This document shows positions 23,613 to 31,758 of a stretch of 33,602 nucleotides of DNA, one piece after another. The stretch is from contig JBLINY010000041.1 of assembly GCA_047638695.1 (NCBI GenBank), forward strand, positions 1-33,602. The letters are read 5' to 3'. How positions within the stretch are numbered: the first letter of the stretch is position 1; each line of letters opens with the position of its first letter. The DNA comes from JAHECQ01 sp047638695 (lineage in GTDB: Bacteria; Actinomycetota; Acidimicrobiia; Acidimicrobiales; SZUA-35). The translations under genes and the position numbers were made by a program. The notes under the pieces were generated by a model, which was given only the letters and a program-made list of their open reading frames with translations, did no database searches and was not told the origin of the DNA.

Positions 23613-24914
23613 ATGAGCACAGCAACCGCGAGCGCAACAACTTCTCTTGGCGATTTGGCCGGGTCGGCAAAGCCCGACCGTAACCGCGCCGTCGATCTCT
23701 ACCGGGCGGTCGCTATGGCGGCTGTGGCCTTCGGCCACTGGATGGCCATCGCCATCTCCGCCGATGCGGACGGCAACATCGTCGGCGGCAACGCCCTCGA
23801 ACAAGACCCGTCGATGTCGTGGGTTTCGTGGTTGCTGCAGGTGATGCCGCTGTTCTTCGTTGTCGGCGGCTTCTCGTCAGCCATATCGCTTGATGCCCAC
23901 AACAAGGCTGATGGCGCTCGCCCGCAAGATTGGGTCGTGGCCCGCCTGCGGCGAATGTTGGCACCAGCGGTTGTGCTGGCCGGGACCTGGGTTGCTCTAT
24001 TCGCCGGCGGGTTCCTCACCGGCACGAGCGTCATCGTCTCAGCTGGTGCCCTCGCCGCAGCTATCCCGCTCTGGTTCTTGTCGAACTACACCATCGACAC
24101 CGCCATCGCTCCCTATGTCCTCCCCCGCTTCCGGGCCAACCCTGCCCGGTTCGCCGTCGGCGGACTCGGCCTGTTCGGGTTCCTCGAGATGCTGCGGTTC
24201 GCCGAGGTGCCGGTCATTCCTCACCTCAACTGGGTGCTGGGTTGGCTCTTGTTCCAGGTCGCAGGGTTCGCTTGGCGCGACGGCCTGCTGCCGACTGGAC
24301 GCCCGCTCGCAGCCCTCGCCGGTGCGCTCTGGATCGCGGCGCTCGCCGCCGTCACCGTCGGCCCCTATCCCCTGTCGATGGTGAACTTTCCCAACCTCGT
24401 CCACTCACCTACCCACCCTCCGACGCTGGCCCTGCTGTTGTTCGGGGCCGCCTACAGCGCCACCGCCATCTTCTTTGCGCCCGCTATCTCGTCGTTCCTG
24501 GCCACCAACGTGAAAGCTTGGGCCGCTGTCGTCGCTGCCAACTCGTTCGCTGTCTCGGTGTATCTCTGGCACATGACGGCCGCCGTTGCCGCCAGCGCCG
24601 TGTTCTACGCCCTCGGAGCGCTACCAACTGCAGCCGTCGGCACAACCGACTGGTGGATCCAGAAGGTTCCCCTCCTGAGCCTCTCACTGGTCTTCCTCGT
24701 TGCCATTGTCGCCGTGGTCTCTCGCTTTGAACGCAAGGCGCTGTTGGCCCCGAGAGTCGACTGGAACGGCGGCCAGATCTCGATGCTTGCCTGCGCTGCA
24801 ATTGTGTCTGCATCGATCAAACTTTGGGCCGGCGGCGATGTAGCAAGCGCCATCGTCGGAAGCTCGTCACTACTGGTCATCTGGTTCTGGAAGCTCAGGG
24901 CCCCTAGTTCTTAG
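23613..24914 (+). CDS. Membrane acyltransferase, acyltransferase-3 family
   Basis: A 433-residue integral membrane protein with about ten hydrophobic segments. The N-terminal cytoplasmic stretch leads into NRAVDLYRAVAMAAVAFGHWMA with the family's conserved histidine (H42). It continues with LLQVMPLFFVVGGFSS and RLRRMLAP in the following loop. This pattern matches acyltransferase-3 (OafA/YrhL-like) enzymes, which acylate sugars, lipids or peptidoglycan components at the membrane. Acceptor and donor are not predictable here. ATG 23613 is the only good start; no strong Shine-Dalgarno precedes it. It is divergent from the peroxiredoxin and 60 bases upstream of the DUF2341 gene. Confidence 0.85.
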   Translation: MSTATASATTSLGDLAGSAKPDRNRAVDLYRAVAMAAVAFGHWMAIAISADADGNIVGGNALEQDPSMSWVSWLLQVMPLFFVVGGFSSAISLDAHNKADGARPQDWVVARLRRMLAPAVVLAGTWVALFAGGFLTGTSVIVSAGALAAAIPLWFLSNYTIDTAIAPYVLPRFRANPARFAVGGLGLFGFLEMLRFAEVPVIPHLNWVLGWLLFQVAGFAWRDGLLPTGRPLAALAGALWIAALAAVTVGPYPLSMVNFPNLVHSPTHPPTLALLLFGAAYSATAIFFAPAISSFLATNVKAWAAVVAANSFAVSVYLWHMTAAVAASAVFYALGALPTAAVGTTDWWIQKVPLLSLSLVFLVAIVAVVSRFERKALLAPRVDWNGGQISMLACAAIVSASIKLWAGGDVASAIVGSSSLLVIWFWKLRAPSS

Positions 24915-24974
24915 GACCCAGAAAATCGTGCGAAACCTATCAATTTGCATGGGACACAGGCCGATAGGACCACT

Positions 24975-27554
24975 GTGCCAGCGAGTTCCCGCCGCTCCCG
25001 CACGCCGCCAAGGCGACCAGCCAATCAACGTTTGACCACCGGTCAGCGTTGGTTCGCAGCCTTTGTGGCCGTGCTCTCCTCGATCTCCTCGGTCGCGGGC
25101 CCCGTGTGGGGCTCGGTGTTCGTCGAGAACAGCATGGAGGGCGCATCCAACGAACTTGGAGCAGGCCAGGAGCTTCTGGACTATGCCACCGGCACCCACC
25201 TGACGGTCACGGGTGAAGCGGACTGGACCGCTGGTGTCCACAACCTCACCGCCGCCGGCACCGCTACCGGTGGCAACCTCCAGCTCGATCATCGAGGCGA
25301 TGTGCGGCCCACAGCATTGCCTGCCTGGTGGGACTCCACCTGGGGCGTGCGCCGTTGCATCACCGTCACCAACGGCGGCGCGGCCGAGACCGACTATCCG
25401 GTCTTGATCACACTCGATACCACAGCCACAGTCGCTGCTGGCGACATGCTGGTCGGTGGAGCCGACGTCCGGGTGATCGACTCCGCCACCGGCCTCGAAT
25501 TGCCAATGTGGGTCGTTGACGACGACGTGCCAAGCACCGCTTCGGCGATCTGGGTACAGCTGGCCGACATGCCGGTTGGCGCCTCTGAGGTTTGCCTTTA
25601 TTCCGGCAACACCGCGGCCACAACTGTTTCGGACGAGAGTGCCATCGTGTTCACCAACAACCCAAACGGGCTTCTTCACTACCACACGCTCACGCCCAGC
25701 TGGTCGGGCACGCTGTCGGTTGTCAGCTACACGGCCAACAACGCGATCACCGCCGGCAACGAGACCGCCGGCTTCGTCACCAAGACGGCTGCGAACGCAG
25801 GTGATGTCGTTACTTTCACCCTCGGCATCGACCGCAACACCTTTGTCACCGCCGAAGGCCCGATCAGCGGTGCGGGTGCTGCAAACCCCACCGACGCTCT
25901 CATGCCCGAAAGTTTTGCCGCCACCTCCTTCGTATTTGCCAACAACAACAACGTACAGACCATCTGGATCCGGGCTCCGTTCGGCGCACCGGTCACATTG
26001 GAATTCGAGTCCGGTGGGGCGGTCATAAGCACGAAAAGAGTCGGCGCCACAGGTGCCCCGGCTACCACGCAGACCATCAACCCCACCGATGGAGTCGTTG
26101 GGGTCACGGCTGACGCCGGCGCTAACCAAGGTGTCATGGTGAGGGCCATCGTGGGCGGCCAGTTCTTGGCAGCCCACGAGGGCGAGCCACCGAACAAGAA
26201 GGGCAACACCGACGCCATTGTCGGCGTTCCCTGGCTCAGCGAGGCCGTCTACGGCGTCCGCACCAGCTTTCTCCAGGTCGTTGCCGGACAAACATCTGCG
26301 GAGTTCACCGCCCTCGGGTCCGACGGCACGAACATCACGAGCATCGTCAACCCGACCGCGATGGTCACAACCAGCCTCAACGTCGCCGGCGACCGTCTGG
26401 GCAATGGCCCGGCCATACGAGTCACGTCCAATGGCCCAGCGATTGCGGCGGCGCAGTCCGCGGACGGTAACGGCAATGAGACGACCGCTTTCCTCCCCTA
26501 CAGTCTGCTGGACAGAGAGTATTACCTGCCCATCGACGCCAGCTATGTCGCCATCGCATGCCCGGTCGTCGGCCAACTCATCACCGTGACACCGCCTGGT
26601 GGCGCCTCATCCAACCTGCCGTGCGTTACGAGTCTGGGCGCTCCCGCCGGTGCACCGGGCAAGGCCTACATCGGGACACAGGCAGCGGGCACTCGATTCG
26701 CATCGACCGATCGCTTCTACTTGATGATGGAAAAGACGGCGACGGGGTCGAACGAGATCAACGTGTTCGGTGCCAACGCCGCTCGTCCTCAGATTGTCGC
26801 AGGCCCCACGCTCTCCCTAGGCCCTCTGCAAGGCCTGTTCCGGCCAGCGGGCACATGGACCAGCCCTGTCTACGACACTGGGTCATCCAGCGTGTTCGGT
26901 TTGCTCGAAATGCTCAGCAACACTCGGCCCGGCACGACGGCGACCGTGCAGTTCGCGTCTGGCACCACTGCTGCCGCGGCAGCGGTGGCAACGTCCGTCG
27001 GCCCCGACGGCACCTCCGCCACCGGCTATTCAATCGGTGCCGAGGCGATTGCAGGTCTGCATGACTTCGACCAGTTCGTGCGCCTCGTCGTCTCTCTTAG
27101 GACCACGGACCCGCTGGTCTCGCCCACCATAACGAGTGTTGATATCTCGAGTGATCTCAGCGAGCTGGCAACGGCGAATCACACACAGACGGTGATCGCC
27201 ATCGACGCCTCACCCGGGCCCACCAGCCACCTGATCTCTCGTATCCACGCCACCGGTACCCAAACCTACGACGTTGAGTTTCAGTACCAGGCCGGCAGCA
27301 ACCTCGCCTCGGCAAATCTCGTGACCATCCGGACCGATCATCCCGCTGACCACGTGCGGGCAGTGGCCGGCTCGATTGTCCAGGGGCAAACTCTCGCACC
27401 CTTCACCATCGCACCAGGCCAGAGCTTCTCGCTGTTTCTCGACGAAGACATCGCGGCTGGCCAGACGGTCACCCTCGATGTCATGATCAGCGCCCGTGAA
27501 ACCAGCGGCGTACTGGTGCAGCACGACCTCAGGTTCGAGCTGGCAGCGCCGTAG
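24975..27554 (+). CDS. Large secreted DUF2341 protein
   Basis: A predicted 859-residue exported protein. The chosen start is GTG 24975, preceded by AGGA; the frame is open to TTG 24945. A basic N-region leads to a hydrophobic signal (about 26-46). Residues about 116-220 match DUF2341: WWDSTWGVRRCITVTN, DYPVLITLD, ADVRVIDSATGLELPMWV, IWVQLADMPVGASEVCLYSGN. The middle part is Ala/Thr/Gly-rich with beta character, and the last 150 residues look like a beta-sandwich. There is no LPXTG, membrane anchor or catalytic motif. DUF2341 domains often occur in surface or pilus-associated proteins; a surface-adhesive role is a guess. Strong codon bias makes the opposite strand open for 568 codons, which I treat as a shadow. 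Confidence 0.82.
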   Translation: MPASSRRSRTPPRRPANQRLTTGQRWFAAFVAVLSSISSVAGPVWGSVFVENSMEGASNELGAGQELLDYATGTHLTVTGEADWTAGVHNLTAAGTATGGNLQLDHRGDVRPTALPAWWDSTWGVRRCITVTNGGAAETDYPVLITLDTTATVAAGDMLVGGADVRVIDSATGLELPMWVVDDDVPSTASAIWVQLADMPVGASEVCLYSGNTAATTVSDESAIVFTNNPNGLLHYHTLTPSWSGTLSVVSYTANNAITAGNETAGFVTKTAANAGDVVTFTLGIDRNTFVTAEGPISGAGAANPTDALMPESFAATSFVFANNNNVQTIWIRAPFGAPVTLEFESGGAVISTKRVGATGAPATTQTINPTDGVVGVTADAGANQGVMVRAIVGGQFLAAHEGEPPNKKGNTDAIVGVPWLSEAVYGVRTSFLQVVAGQTSAEFTALGSDGTNITSIVNPTAMVTTSLNVAGDRLGNGPAIRVTSNGPAIAAAQSADGNGNETTAFLPYSLLDREYYLPIDASYVAIACPVVGQLITVTPPGGASSNLPCVTSLGAPAGAPGKAYIGTQAAGTRFASTDRFYLMMEKTATGSNEINVFGANAARPQIVAGPTLSLGPLQGLFRPAGTWTSPVYDTGSSSVFGLLEMLSNTRPGTTATVQFASGTTAAAAAVATSVGPDGTSATGYSIGAEAIAGLHDFDQFVRLVVSLRTTDPLVSPTITSVDISSDLSELATANHTQTVIAIDASPGPTSHLISRIHATGTQTYDVEFQYQAGSNLASANLVTIRTDHPADHVRAVAGSIVQGQTLAPFTIAPGQSFSLFLDEDIAAGQTVTLDVMISARETSGVLVQHDLRFELAAP

Positions 27555-27604
27555 TCAACCGCCTGCCTCGCTGCCAACGCGAGCTGCTGTGCCACAATCC
27601 AGCT

Positions 27605-28438
27605 ATGGCATGTGTTGGTCTCCTCCACCCTGGCGCGATGGGTTCCTCAATCGGCGCGGCTTTAGTCACGGCCGGTCATGAAACCCTGTGGTGTCCGGAA
27701 GGACGCAGCCAACAATCGACCGACCGAGCAACCGAAGCCGGGCTTACCGGTGTCAGCTTTGACGAGCTCTGCTCACGGGCCGACATCATCATGTCGGTGT
27801 GCCCTCCCAGCGAAGCCGCGACGGTCGCACTGTCGGTGGTCGATGCCGGGTTCCCAGGAGGGTTCGTTGACGGCAACGCCATCTCCTCGGAACGAACAGT
27901 TCAGATCGCAGCTCGCTTCAAACCAGACCAGTTCATCGACGGGGGCATCGTCGGACCCCCCGCGACCGTTCCGGGCAACACTCGCCTGTATCTCTCGGGC
28001 GAGGGGGCAACCGAGGTCGCCCAACTCTTTGACGGATCACTGGTCGATGCTCGTCCGATCGACGGCGGGATCGGAGCCGCCAGCCACCTGAAAATGTGTT
28101 ACGCCGCTTGGACCAAAGGTTCATCGGCGCTGCTGTTGGCCGTGCGGGCCGCAGCGGAAGCAGGCGGTGTTACCGACTCGCTCTTGGCCGAGTGGGATAT
28201 CTCGCTTCCCGGCACCGTCGAGCGTTCGAGTAGGACGGCTGGCGCGACGGCACCGAAAGGCTGGCGCTTCGCTGGCGAAATGGAAGAAATCGCCGACACT
28301 CTCGACCGCGCCGGGTTGCCCGATGGGTTCTTCCGATCGGCGGCCGATCTCTACCAACGGCTCGAACCGTTCAAGGATCAATTAGAGCCGGCCGTCACCA
28401 TCGATCAGGTCGTCAGCCAGCTCCTTGGGCCGGCCTGA
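27605..28438 (+). CDS. 6PGDH/HIBADH-type NAD(P) oxidoreductase with DUF1932 C-terminus
   Basis: A 277-residue beta-hydroxyacid-dehydrogenase-like protein. The N-terminal Rossmann fold has GLLHPGAMGSSIGAALVTAGH in the dinucleotide site, and VDGNAISSERT occupies the substrate region. The C-terminal helical domain (HLKMCYAAWTKGSSALLLAVRAAAEAGG) has the pattern of DUF1932, and the usual catalytic lysine is likely the K in HLKMCYAAW. Substrate unknown. ATG 27605 follows a CACAAT hexamer by six bases without a Shine-Dalgarno. The stop TGA lies in the first of seven 14-bp repeats shared with the convergent methyltransferase gene. Confidence 0.88.
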   Translation: MACVGLLHPGAMGSSIGAALVTAGHETLWCPEGRSQQSTDRATEAGLTGVSFDELCSRADIIMSVCPPSEAATVALSVVDAGFPGGFVDGNAISSERTVQIAARFKPDQFIDGGIVGPPATVPGNTRLYLSGEGATEVAQLFDGSLVDARPIDGGIGAASHLKMCYAAWTKGSSALLLAVRAAAEAGGVTDSLLAEWDISLPGTVERSSRTAGATAPKGWRFAGEMEEIADTLDRAGLPDGFFRSAADLYQRLEPFKDQLEPAVTIDQVVSQLLGPA

Positions 28439-28528
28439 GGCTCGCGGCCTGAGGCTCGCGGCCTGAGGCTCGCGGCCTGAGGCTCACCGCCTGACGGTCA
28501 CCGCCTGACGGTCACCGCCTGAAGACGC
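28431..28528. repeat. 14-bp tandem repeat, seven copies, holding both convergent stop codons
   Basis: Units begin at 28431, 28445, 28459, 28473, 28487, 28501 and 28515. The first three are identical (CGGCCTGAGGCTCG), the fourth changes its last base, the fifth and sixth are CCGCCTGACGGTCA and the seventh grades into coding sequence. Every unit carries TGA on the plus strand; units four to six also carry TCA. The plus-strand gene stops in unit one (28436) and the minus-strand gene in unit six (28512). Confidence 0.95.
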
Positions 28529-29693
28529 TGACCGTCTCGACGTGTGAGGTCTGTCCGAACAAATCAACGACGGTGACTCGATCGAGGGCGTAGCCACGGT
28601 CGACAATCAACCGTGCGTCTCGTGCCAACGATGCGGGGTCGCAGCTGACGAGGACGATGGTGCTGGCTTCGGTGGCTGTCACGACCCCGACTCCAGCGGC
28701 CTCCAAGCCACGCCGAGCCGGGTCGGCGATGACGCCCGCCGCTTTCGTCGGTGTCCACCGCTCGACTCGTGATCGCACGATCTCGGTGCCTTTCGGAAGG
28801 TTCTCGGCCGCGTCGAGGATCGATGAGCGGCTGCTCTCGATAGCCGTCAGTGGTCGGCCCTCGGCCACGATCGCTCCAAACAACCCGACGCCGCAATAGG
28901 CATCCACCAGCGGGCCATCCACGTCGGCCAAAGCGTCGGCTGCAAGTTGCAAGAGTGCCTCGGCTCCATCCGGTCGGCATTGGAAGAACGAGTCGGCCGA
29001 GATGCGGAACCGGTGGCCGCCAACGATCTCGTGAATGTGAGCCGTCCGTCCGGCTTTGAGATCATCGCGGCCGATAATCTGTGTGCCGATCGGCACCGCC
29101 GACCCTTCAGCGTTGGGGCCAACAACGGCCAACCGGTCGCCAGTCCGGGCACCAACCTTGATCGTCACGTCAGCGGCATCAGGAAAGCGCCCGTCGACCA
29201 AGATCTCCTCGACCAACGGGTGGGCGACCGCGCACGTCTCGGGACGAACCACATCATGCGAACGGCCCTTGCGGTAACCGGCAAGCCCGTTCGACACCGC
29301 TACCCGCACGGTTGTGCGGTAGTCGGTGCCGGGCAGCATCGGACCTTGGCGGATATCGATGCCGTCCAACTTGCCCAGCCGCCGCAGGGCGTCGGCCACG
29401 ATGTCGAGCCGCATCGTCGACTGTGCTTCGCCGTTGGCATGCTGCCAGTCGCACCCACCACAGCCGTCAGCCACGTGTTTGCACGACGGCTCGACCCGCG
29501 AGGGCGAGGCATCGAGCACTTGCGACAGCTCGGCGTCGAGAAACCCCTTCTTGTCAGCACGTACTGAAGCCAGGACTCGCTCGCCCGGAAGAGCACCACG
29601 GACAAAAACCACCCGACCATCAGGTCCCGGGCCCAGTGCAGCACCGCCTTTGGCGACTCGGTCAAGGGTCACCTCAACGATCTCAGCCACCAT
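28512..29693 (-). CDS. 23S rRNA (uracil-C5)-methyltransferase, RlmD/RumA-like
   Basis: A 393-residue SAM-dependent uracil-C5 methyltransferase. An N-terminal TRAM RNA-binding domain (about 1-58) is followed by the cysteine cluster C71, C78, C81 and C154 expected for a [4Fe-4S] site. The methyltransferase fold then shows FRISADSFFQ, the SAM motif LVDAYCGVGLFG and the catalytic cysteine at about C351 in LVSCDPASLARD. Whether it acts on 23S rRNA positions or tRNA cannot be settled; the iron-sulfur cysteines favour the RlmC/RlmD side. It is convergent with the reductase gene and divergent from rpe, with 64 bases between starts. Confidence 0.92.
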   Translation of the reverse strand: MVAEIVEVTLDRVAKGGAALGPGPDGRVVFVRGALPGERVLASVRADKKGFLDAELSQVLDASPSRVEPSCKHVADGCGGCDWQHANGEAQSTMRLDIVADALRRLGKLDGIDIRQGPMLPGTDYRTTVRVAVSNGLAGYRKGRSHDVVRPETCAVAHPLVEEILVDGRFPDAADVTIKVGARTGDRLAVVGPNAEGSAVPIGTQIIGRDDLKAGRTAHIHEIVGGHRFRISADSFFQCRPDGAEALLQLAADALADVDGPLVDAYCGVGLFGAIVAEGRPLTAIESSRSSILDAAENLPKGTEIVRSRVERWTPTKAAGVIADPARRGLEAAGVGVVTATEASTIVLVSCDPASLARDARLIVDRGYALDRVTVVDLFGQTSHVETVSVFRR

Positions 29694-29757
29694 GTTGCCT
29701 CTGGGGATTCACCTGGCGAAGGGTGGCACAGTCGCTCGACACGGGCACGATGGCAGC

Positions 29758-30456
29758 ATGACAGAAGCCCCTGCCATCCTCATCGCTCCCTCGGTGCTGC
29801 CCGCCGACTTCGCCCGCTTGGGCGATGAATGCGAGGACCTCGAAGCCGCTGGCGTCGATCGCATCCAGTGGGACGTGATGGACGGACGATTCGTGCCAAA
29901 CCTGACCTTCGGCGCCGACGTCATTGCCGCTTGCCGTTCGACAACGTCGTTGCCGTTCGAAGCTCACCTCATGATCGAGGAGCCCGACCATCTGATTCCT
30001 GAGTTTGTTCGGGCTGGCTGCGAAATCATCATTGTCCATATCGAGACCTGCGTTCACTTGCACCGCACGTTGGCGACGATCCGGGAATTGGGTGCCTCGC
30101 CAGCAGTCGCGCTGAACCCGCACACACCCATCGAGGTGATCGCCAACGTTCTCGATCTGCTCGACATGGTGCTGGTAATGACGGTGAACCCCGGATTCGG
30201 CGGCCAGTCGTACATCGACACAATGGAACCCAAGATTCATGCCACCCGATCCTTGCTCGACACGGCCGATCATTGGATCGATCTCGAGGTCGACGGCGGG
30301 ATCAGTGCCTCTACGGTGAGCGGCGCTGCAGGCGCCGGAGCAAATGTCCTGATCTCCGGATCGGCCATGTTCAAACACCCAGAGGGCAAGGCCGCTGCTG
30401 TCACCGAGCTACGTCAGCTGGCAGCGAAGGCATGGGAAGCCAGGCAGACCGCATAG
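29758..30456 (+). CDS. rpe: Ribulose-phosphate 3-epimerase
   Basis: Interconverts ribulose 5-phosphate and xylulose 5-phosphate. The 232-residue TIM barrel shows IAPSVLPADFARLG, WDVMDGRFVPNLTFG, FEAHLMIEEP (H70), MTVNPGFGGQSYI and LEVDGGIS with the catalytic aspartate. The HxDxMDG metal motif reads QWDVMDG here, so the first metal-binding histidine is glutamine (about Q37) while D39 and H70 remain. ATG 29758 fits the family start; the open frame upstream is antisense to the methyltransferase gene. The stop TAG lies at the start of a 21-bp repeat. Confidence 0.95.
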   Translation: MTEAPAILIAPSVLPADFARLGDECEDLEAAGVDRIQWDVMDGRFVPNLTFGADVIAACRSTTSLPFEAHLMIEEPDHLIPEFVRAGCEIIIVHIETCVHLHRTLATIRELGASPAVALNPHTPIEVIANVLDLLDMVLVMTVNPGFGGQSYIDTMEPKIHATRSLLDTADHWIDLEVDGGISASTVSGAAGAGANVLISGSAMFKHPEGKAAAVTELRQLAAKAWEARQTA

Positions 30457-30494
30457 CCGGTTAAGCAGAGGGAATAGCCGGTTAAGCAGGCGGC
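30453..30494. repeat. 21-bp tandem repeat at the rpe stop
   Basis: ATAGCCGGTTAAGCAG occurs at 30453 and again at 30474, giving a 21-bp unit. TAG, the functional rpe stop at 30454, is repeated in frame at 30475; a third degenerate TAG lies at 30495. Confidence 0.85.
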
Positions 30495-30498
30495 TAGG

Positions 30499-30528
30499 CA
30501 AGACGGACCGGCTGGCCGGTTTGTCTTG
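30499..30528. terminator. Bidirectional hairpin terminator between rpe and clpP
   Basis: CAAGAC pairs with GTCTTG, two G-T wobbles follow, and ACCGGC pairs with GCCGGT, giving a stem of about 13 bp with a four-base loop. It lies between the convergent ends of rpe and clpP. No strong T-run follows on either strand. Confidence 0.65.
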
Positions 30529-30532
30529 CGGG

Positions 30533-31126
30533 TCAGTCGATCTCGCCGGCCTTCTTGATGACCTTGTCGAACAGGCCATAGTCGCGGGCTTCTTCAGCGC
30601 TGAACCACTTGTCGCGGTCGGAATCGGCGATGACTGTTTCGACATCCTGACCCGAGTGCTCGGCGATGAGTTCTGCCATCTGACGCTTGATCTTGATCAG
30701 GTTTTCGGCCTGGATAGCTATGTCCGAAGCTTGACCCTGCACACCAGCGCTGGGCTGGTGCATCAGGATACGGGCGTGCGGCAGGGCGTAACGCTTCCCT
30801 GGCGCACCGGCGGTAAGCAGGAACTGACCCATTGAGGCACCGAGTCCAAGGCACACCGTCGCCACATCGGGCTTCACGAACTGCATCGTGTCGTAGATGG
30901 CCATGCCAGCAGTGACCGAACCACCCGGCGAGTTGATGTAGAGCCAAATGTCCTTGTCCGGATCCTGTCCGGCAAGGTAAAGCATCTGAGCGGCGATGCT
31001 GTTGGCGATGTCGTCGTCTACCTGTTGGCCGAGGAAGACAATGCGCTCCCTGAGCAGCTGCTGATAAATGTCGAAACCGAATCCCGAGGTAGGCACCTCG
31101 GCGCTTGCGAGACCAGGAATGGGCAT
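30533..31126 (-). CDS. clpP: ATP-dependent Clp protease proteolytic subunit
   Basis: The 197-residue serine protease subunit assembles into heptameric rings and degrades proteins delivered by ClpX or ClpC. The triad is intact: S98 in GLGASMGQ, H123 in LMHQPSAG and an aspartate near 172 in SDRDKWFSAEEA. INSPGGSVTAG forms the oxyanion region. Start ATG 31126 has no Shine-Dalgarno but a TACGCT hexamer six bases upstream, suggesting a leaderless mRNA. It stands alone: no second clpP, tig or clpX is adjacent, unlike the usual actinobacterial clpP1P2 tandem. Confidence 0.97.
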   Translation of the reverse strand: MPIPGLASAEVPTSGFGFDIYQQLLRERIVFLGQQVDDDIANSIAAQMLYLAGQDPDKDIWLYINSPGGSVTAGMAIYDTMQFVKPDVATVCLGLGASMGQFLLTAGAPGKRYALPHARILMHQPSAGVQGQASDIAIQAENLIKIKRQMAELIAEHSGQDVETVIADSDRDKWFSAEEARDYGLFDKVIKKAGEID

Positions 31127-31132
31127 GTCTGC

Positions 31133-31138
31133 AGCGTA
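31133..31138 (-). promoter_or_regulatory. Possible -10 element for clpP
   Basis: TACGCT (minus strand) ends six bases before the clpP ATG. The spacing fits leaderless transcription. No convincing -35 hexamer is visible. Confidence 0.3.
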
Positions 31139-31254
31139 CCGGCCCCGGTCCCACACGACGGCCACCCGATCTGACCTGCTTGAGCTTTGTGACCGGCACC
31201 CACTTCGGATCGCCAGATCACCAAGACCATGAGCCAGGCCATGAGTTTGAAGCG

Positions 31255-31338
31255 TGCGGACGGGGGGATTCGAACCCCCACACCTGTAAAGGCGCCAGGA
31301 CCTAAACCTGGTGCGTCTGCCAGTTCCGCCACGTCCGC
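31255..31338 (-). tRNA. tRNA-Leu (anticodon TAG)
   Basis: On the minus strand the acceptor GCGGACG (from 31338) pairs with CGTCCGC, with discriminator A. The anticodon stem CCAGG/CCTGG encloses TTTAGGT with anticodon TAG. A long variable arm and the T-arm GGGGG-TTCGAAT-CCCCC follow. The 84-base length with a long variable arm fits a class II tRNA. CCA is not encoded. Confidence 0.97.
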
Positions 31339-31439
31339 TGGAACCATCGGGCGTCGAGCGCCCGTTGGTTCCCACAGAATACTTCGGAATCAGGCCGCTG
31401 GGTCACCAGTCACTGTCGCTGGGCCGTACGAATCTCTGC

Positions 31440-31445
31440 TACACC
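31440..31445 (+). promoter_or_regulatory. Possible -10 element for the DUF1330 gene
   Basis: TACACC ends seven bases before ATG 31453, which has no Shine-Dalgarno; the same hexamer precedes the SDR start by six bases. Confidence 0.25.
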
Positions 31446-31452
31446 ACCGATC

Positions 31453-31758
31453 ATGCCTGCATACCTGATCGTGAACTACAACATCGACGACGCTGACGCG
31501 TACAAGGAGTACCAAAAGGGAGCCGCACCCGCTCTCGGTATTGGATCGAAATCGAAGCTCCTGGTGCTTGAACACCACTCTGACGTCGTCGAAGGCGACA
31601 CCGCTGGTTCGAACACCGTGGTGCTGGAGTTCGAGTCGCGGGAAGAGGCCAAGGCCATCTACGATTCTGGCGACTACCAGGCCGTGCTACCGACGCGTCT
31701 GAACGCTACGTCGAGCCACTTCGCCGTGATCGTCGACGGATTCACAATGCCTAGCTAG
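31453..31758 (+). CDS. DUF1330 domain protein
   Basis: A 101-residue cytosolic protein with a dimeric alpha/beta-barrel (ferredoxin-like) pattern typical of DUF1330: AYLIVNYNIDDADAYKEYQ at the start, NTVVLEFESREEAKAIYDSGDYQAVLPTRLNAT in the second half. The family has no established function. It ends MPS-stop in the first unit of an 18-bp repeat array and converges on rdgB. Confidence 0.88.
   Translation: MPAYLIVNYNIDDADAYKEYQKGAAPALGIGSKSKLLVLEHHSDVVEGDTAGSNTVVLEFESREEAKAIYDSGDYQAVLPTRLNATSSHFAVIVDGFTMPS

Noticed and set aside
24870..26576. 568-codon open frame on the minus strand antisense to the DUF2341 gene
   Set aside because: It mirrors the strong third-position GC bias of the plus-strand gene, is low-complexity Gly/Arg/Asp-rich and has no family motif, signal or own ribosome binding site.
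28431..28528. CRISPR array
   Set aside because: The units are directly adjacent 14-bp tandem copies with no spacers, and no cas genes are nearby.
29326..29757. 144-codon upstream extension of rpe
   Set aside because: It is antisense to the RlmD-like gene, and the Rpe family N-terminus begins at ATG 29758.
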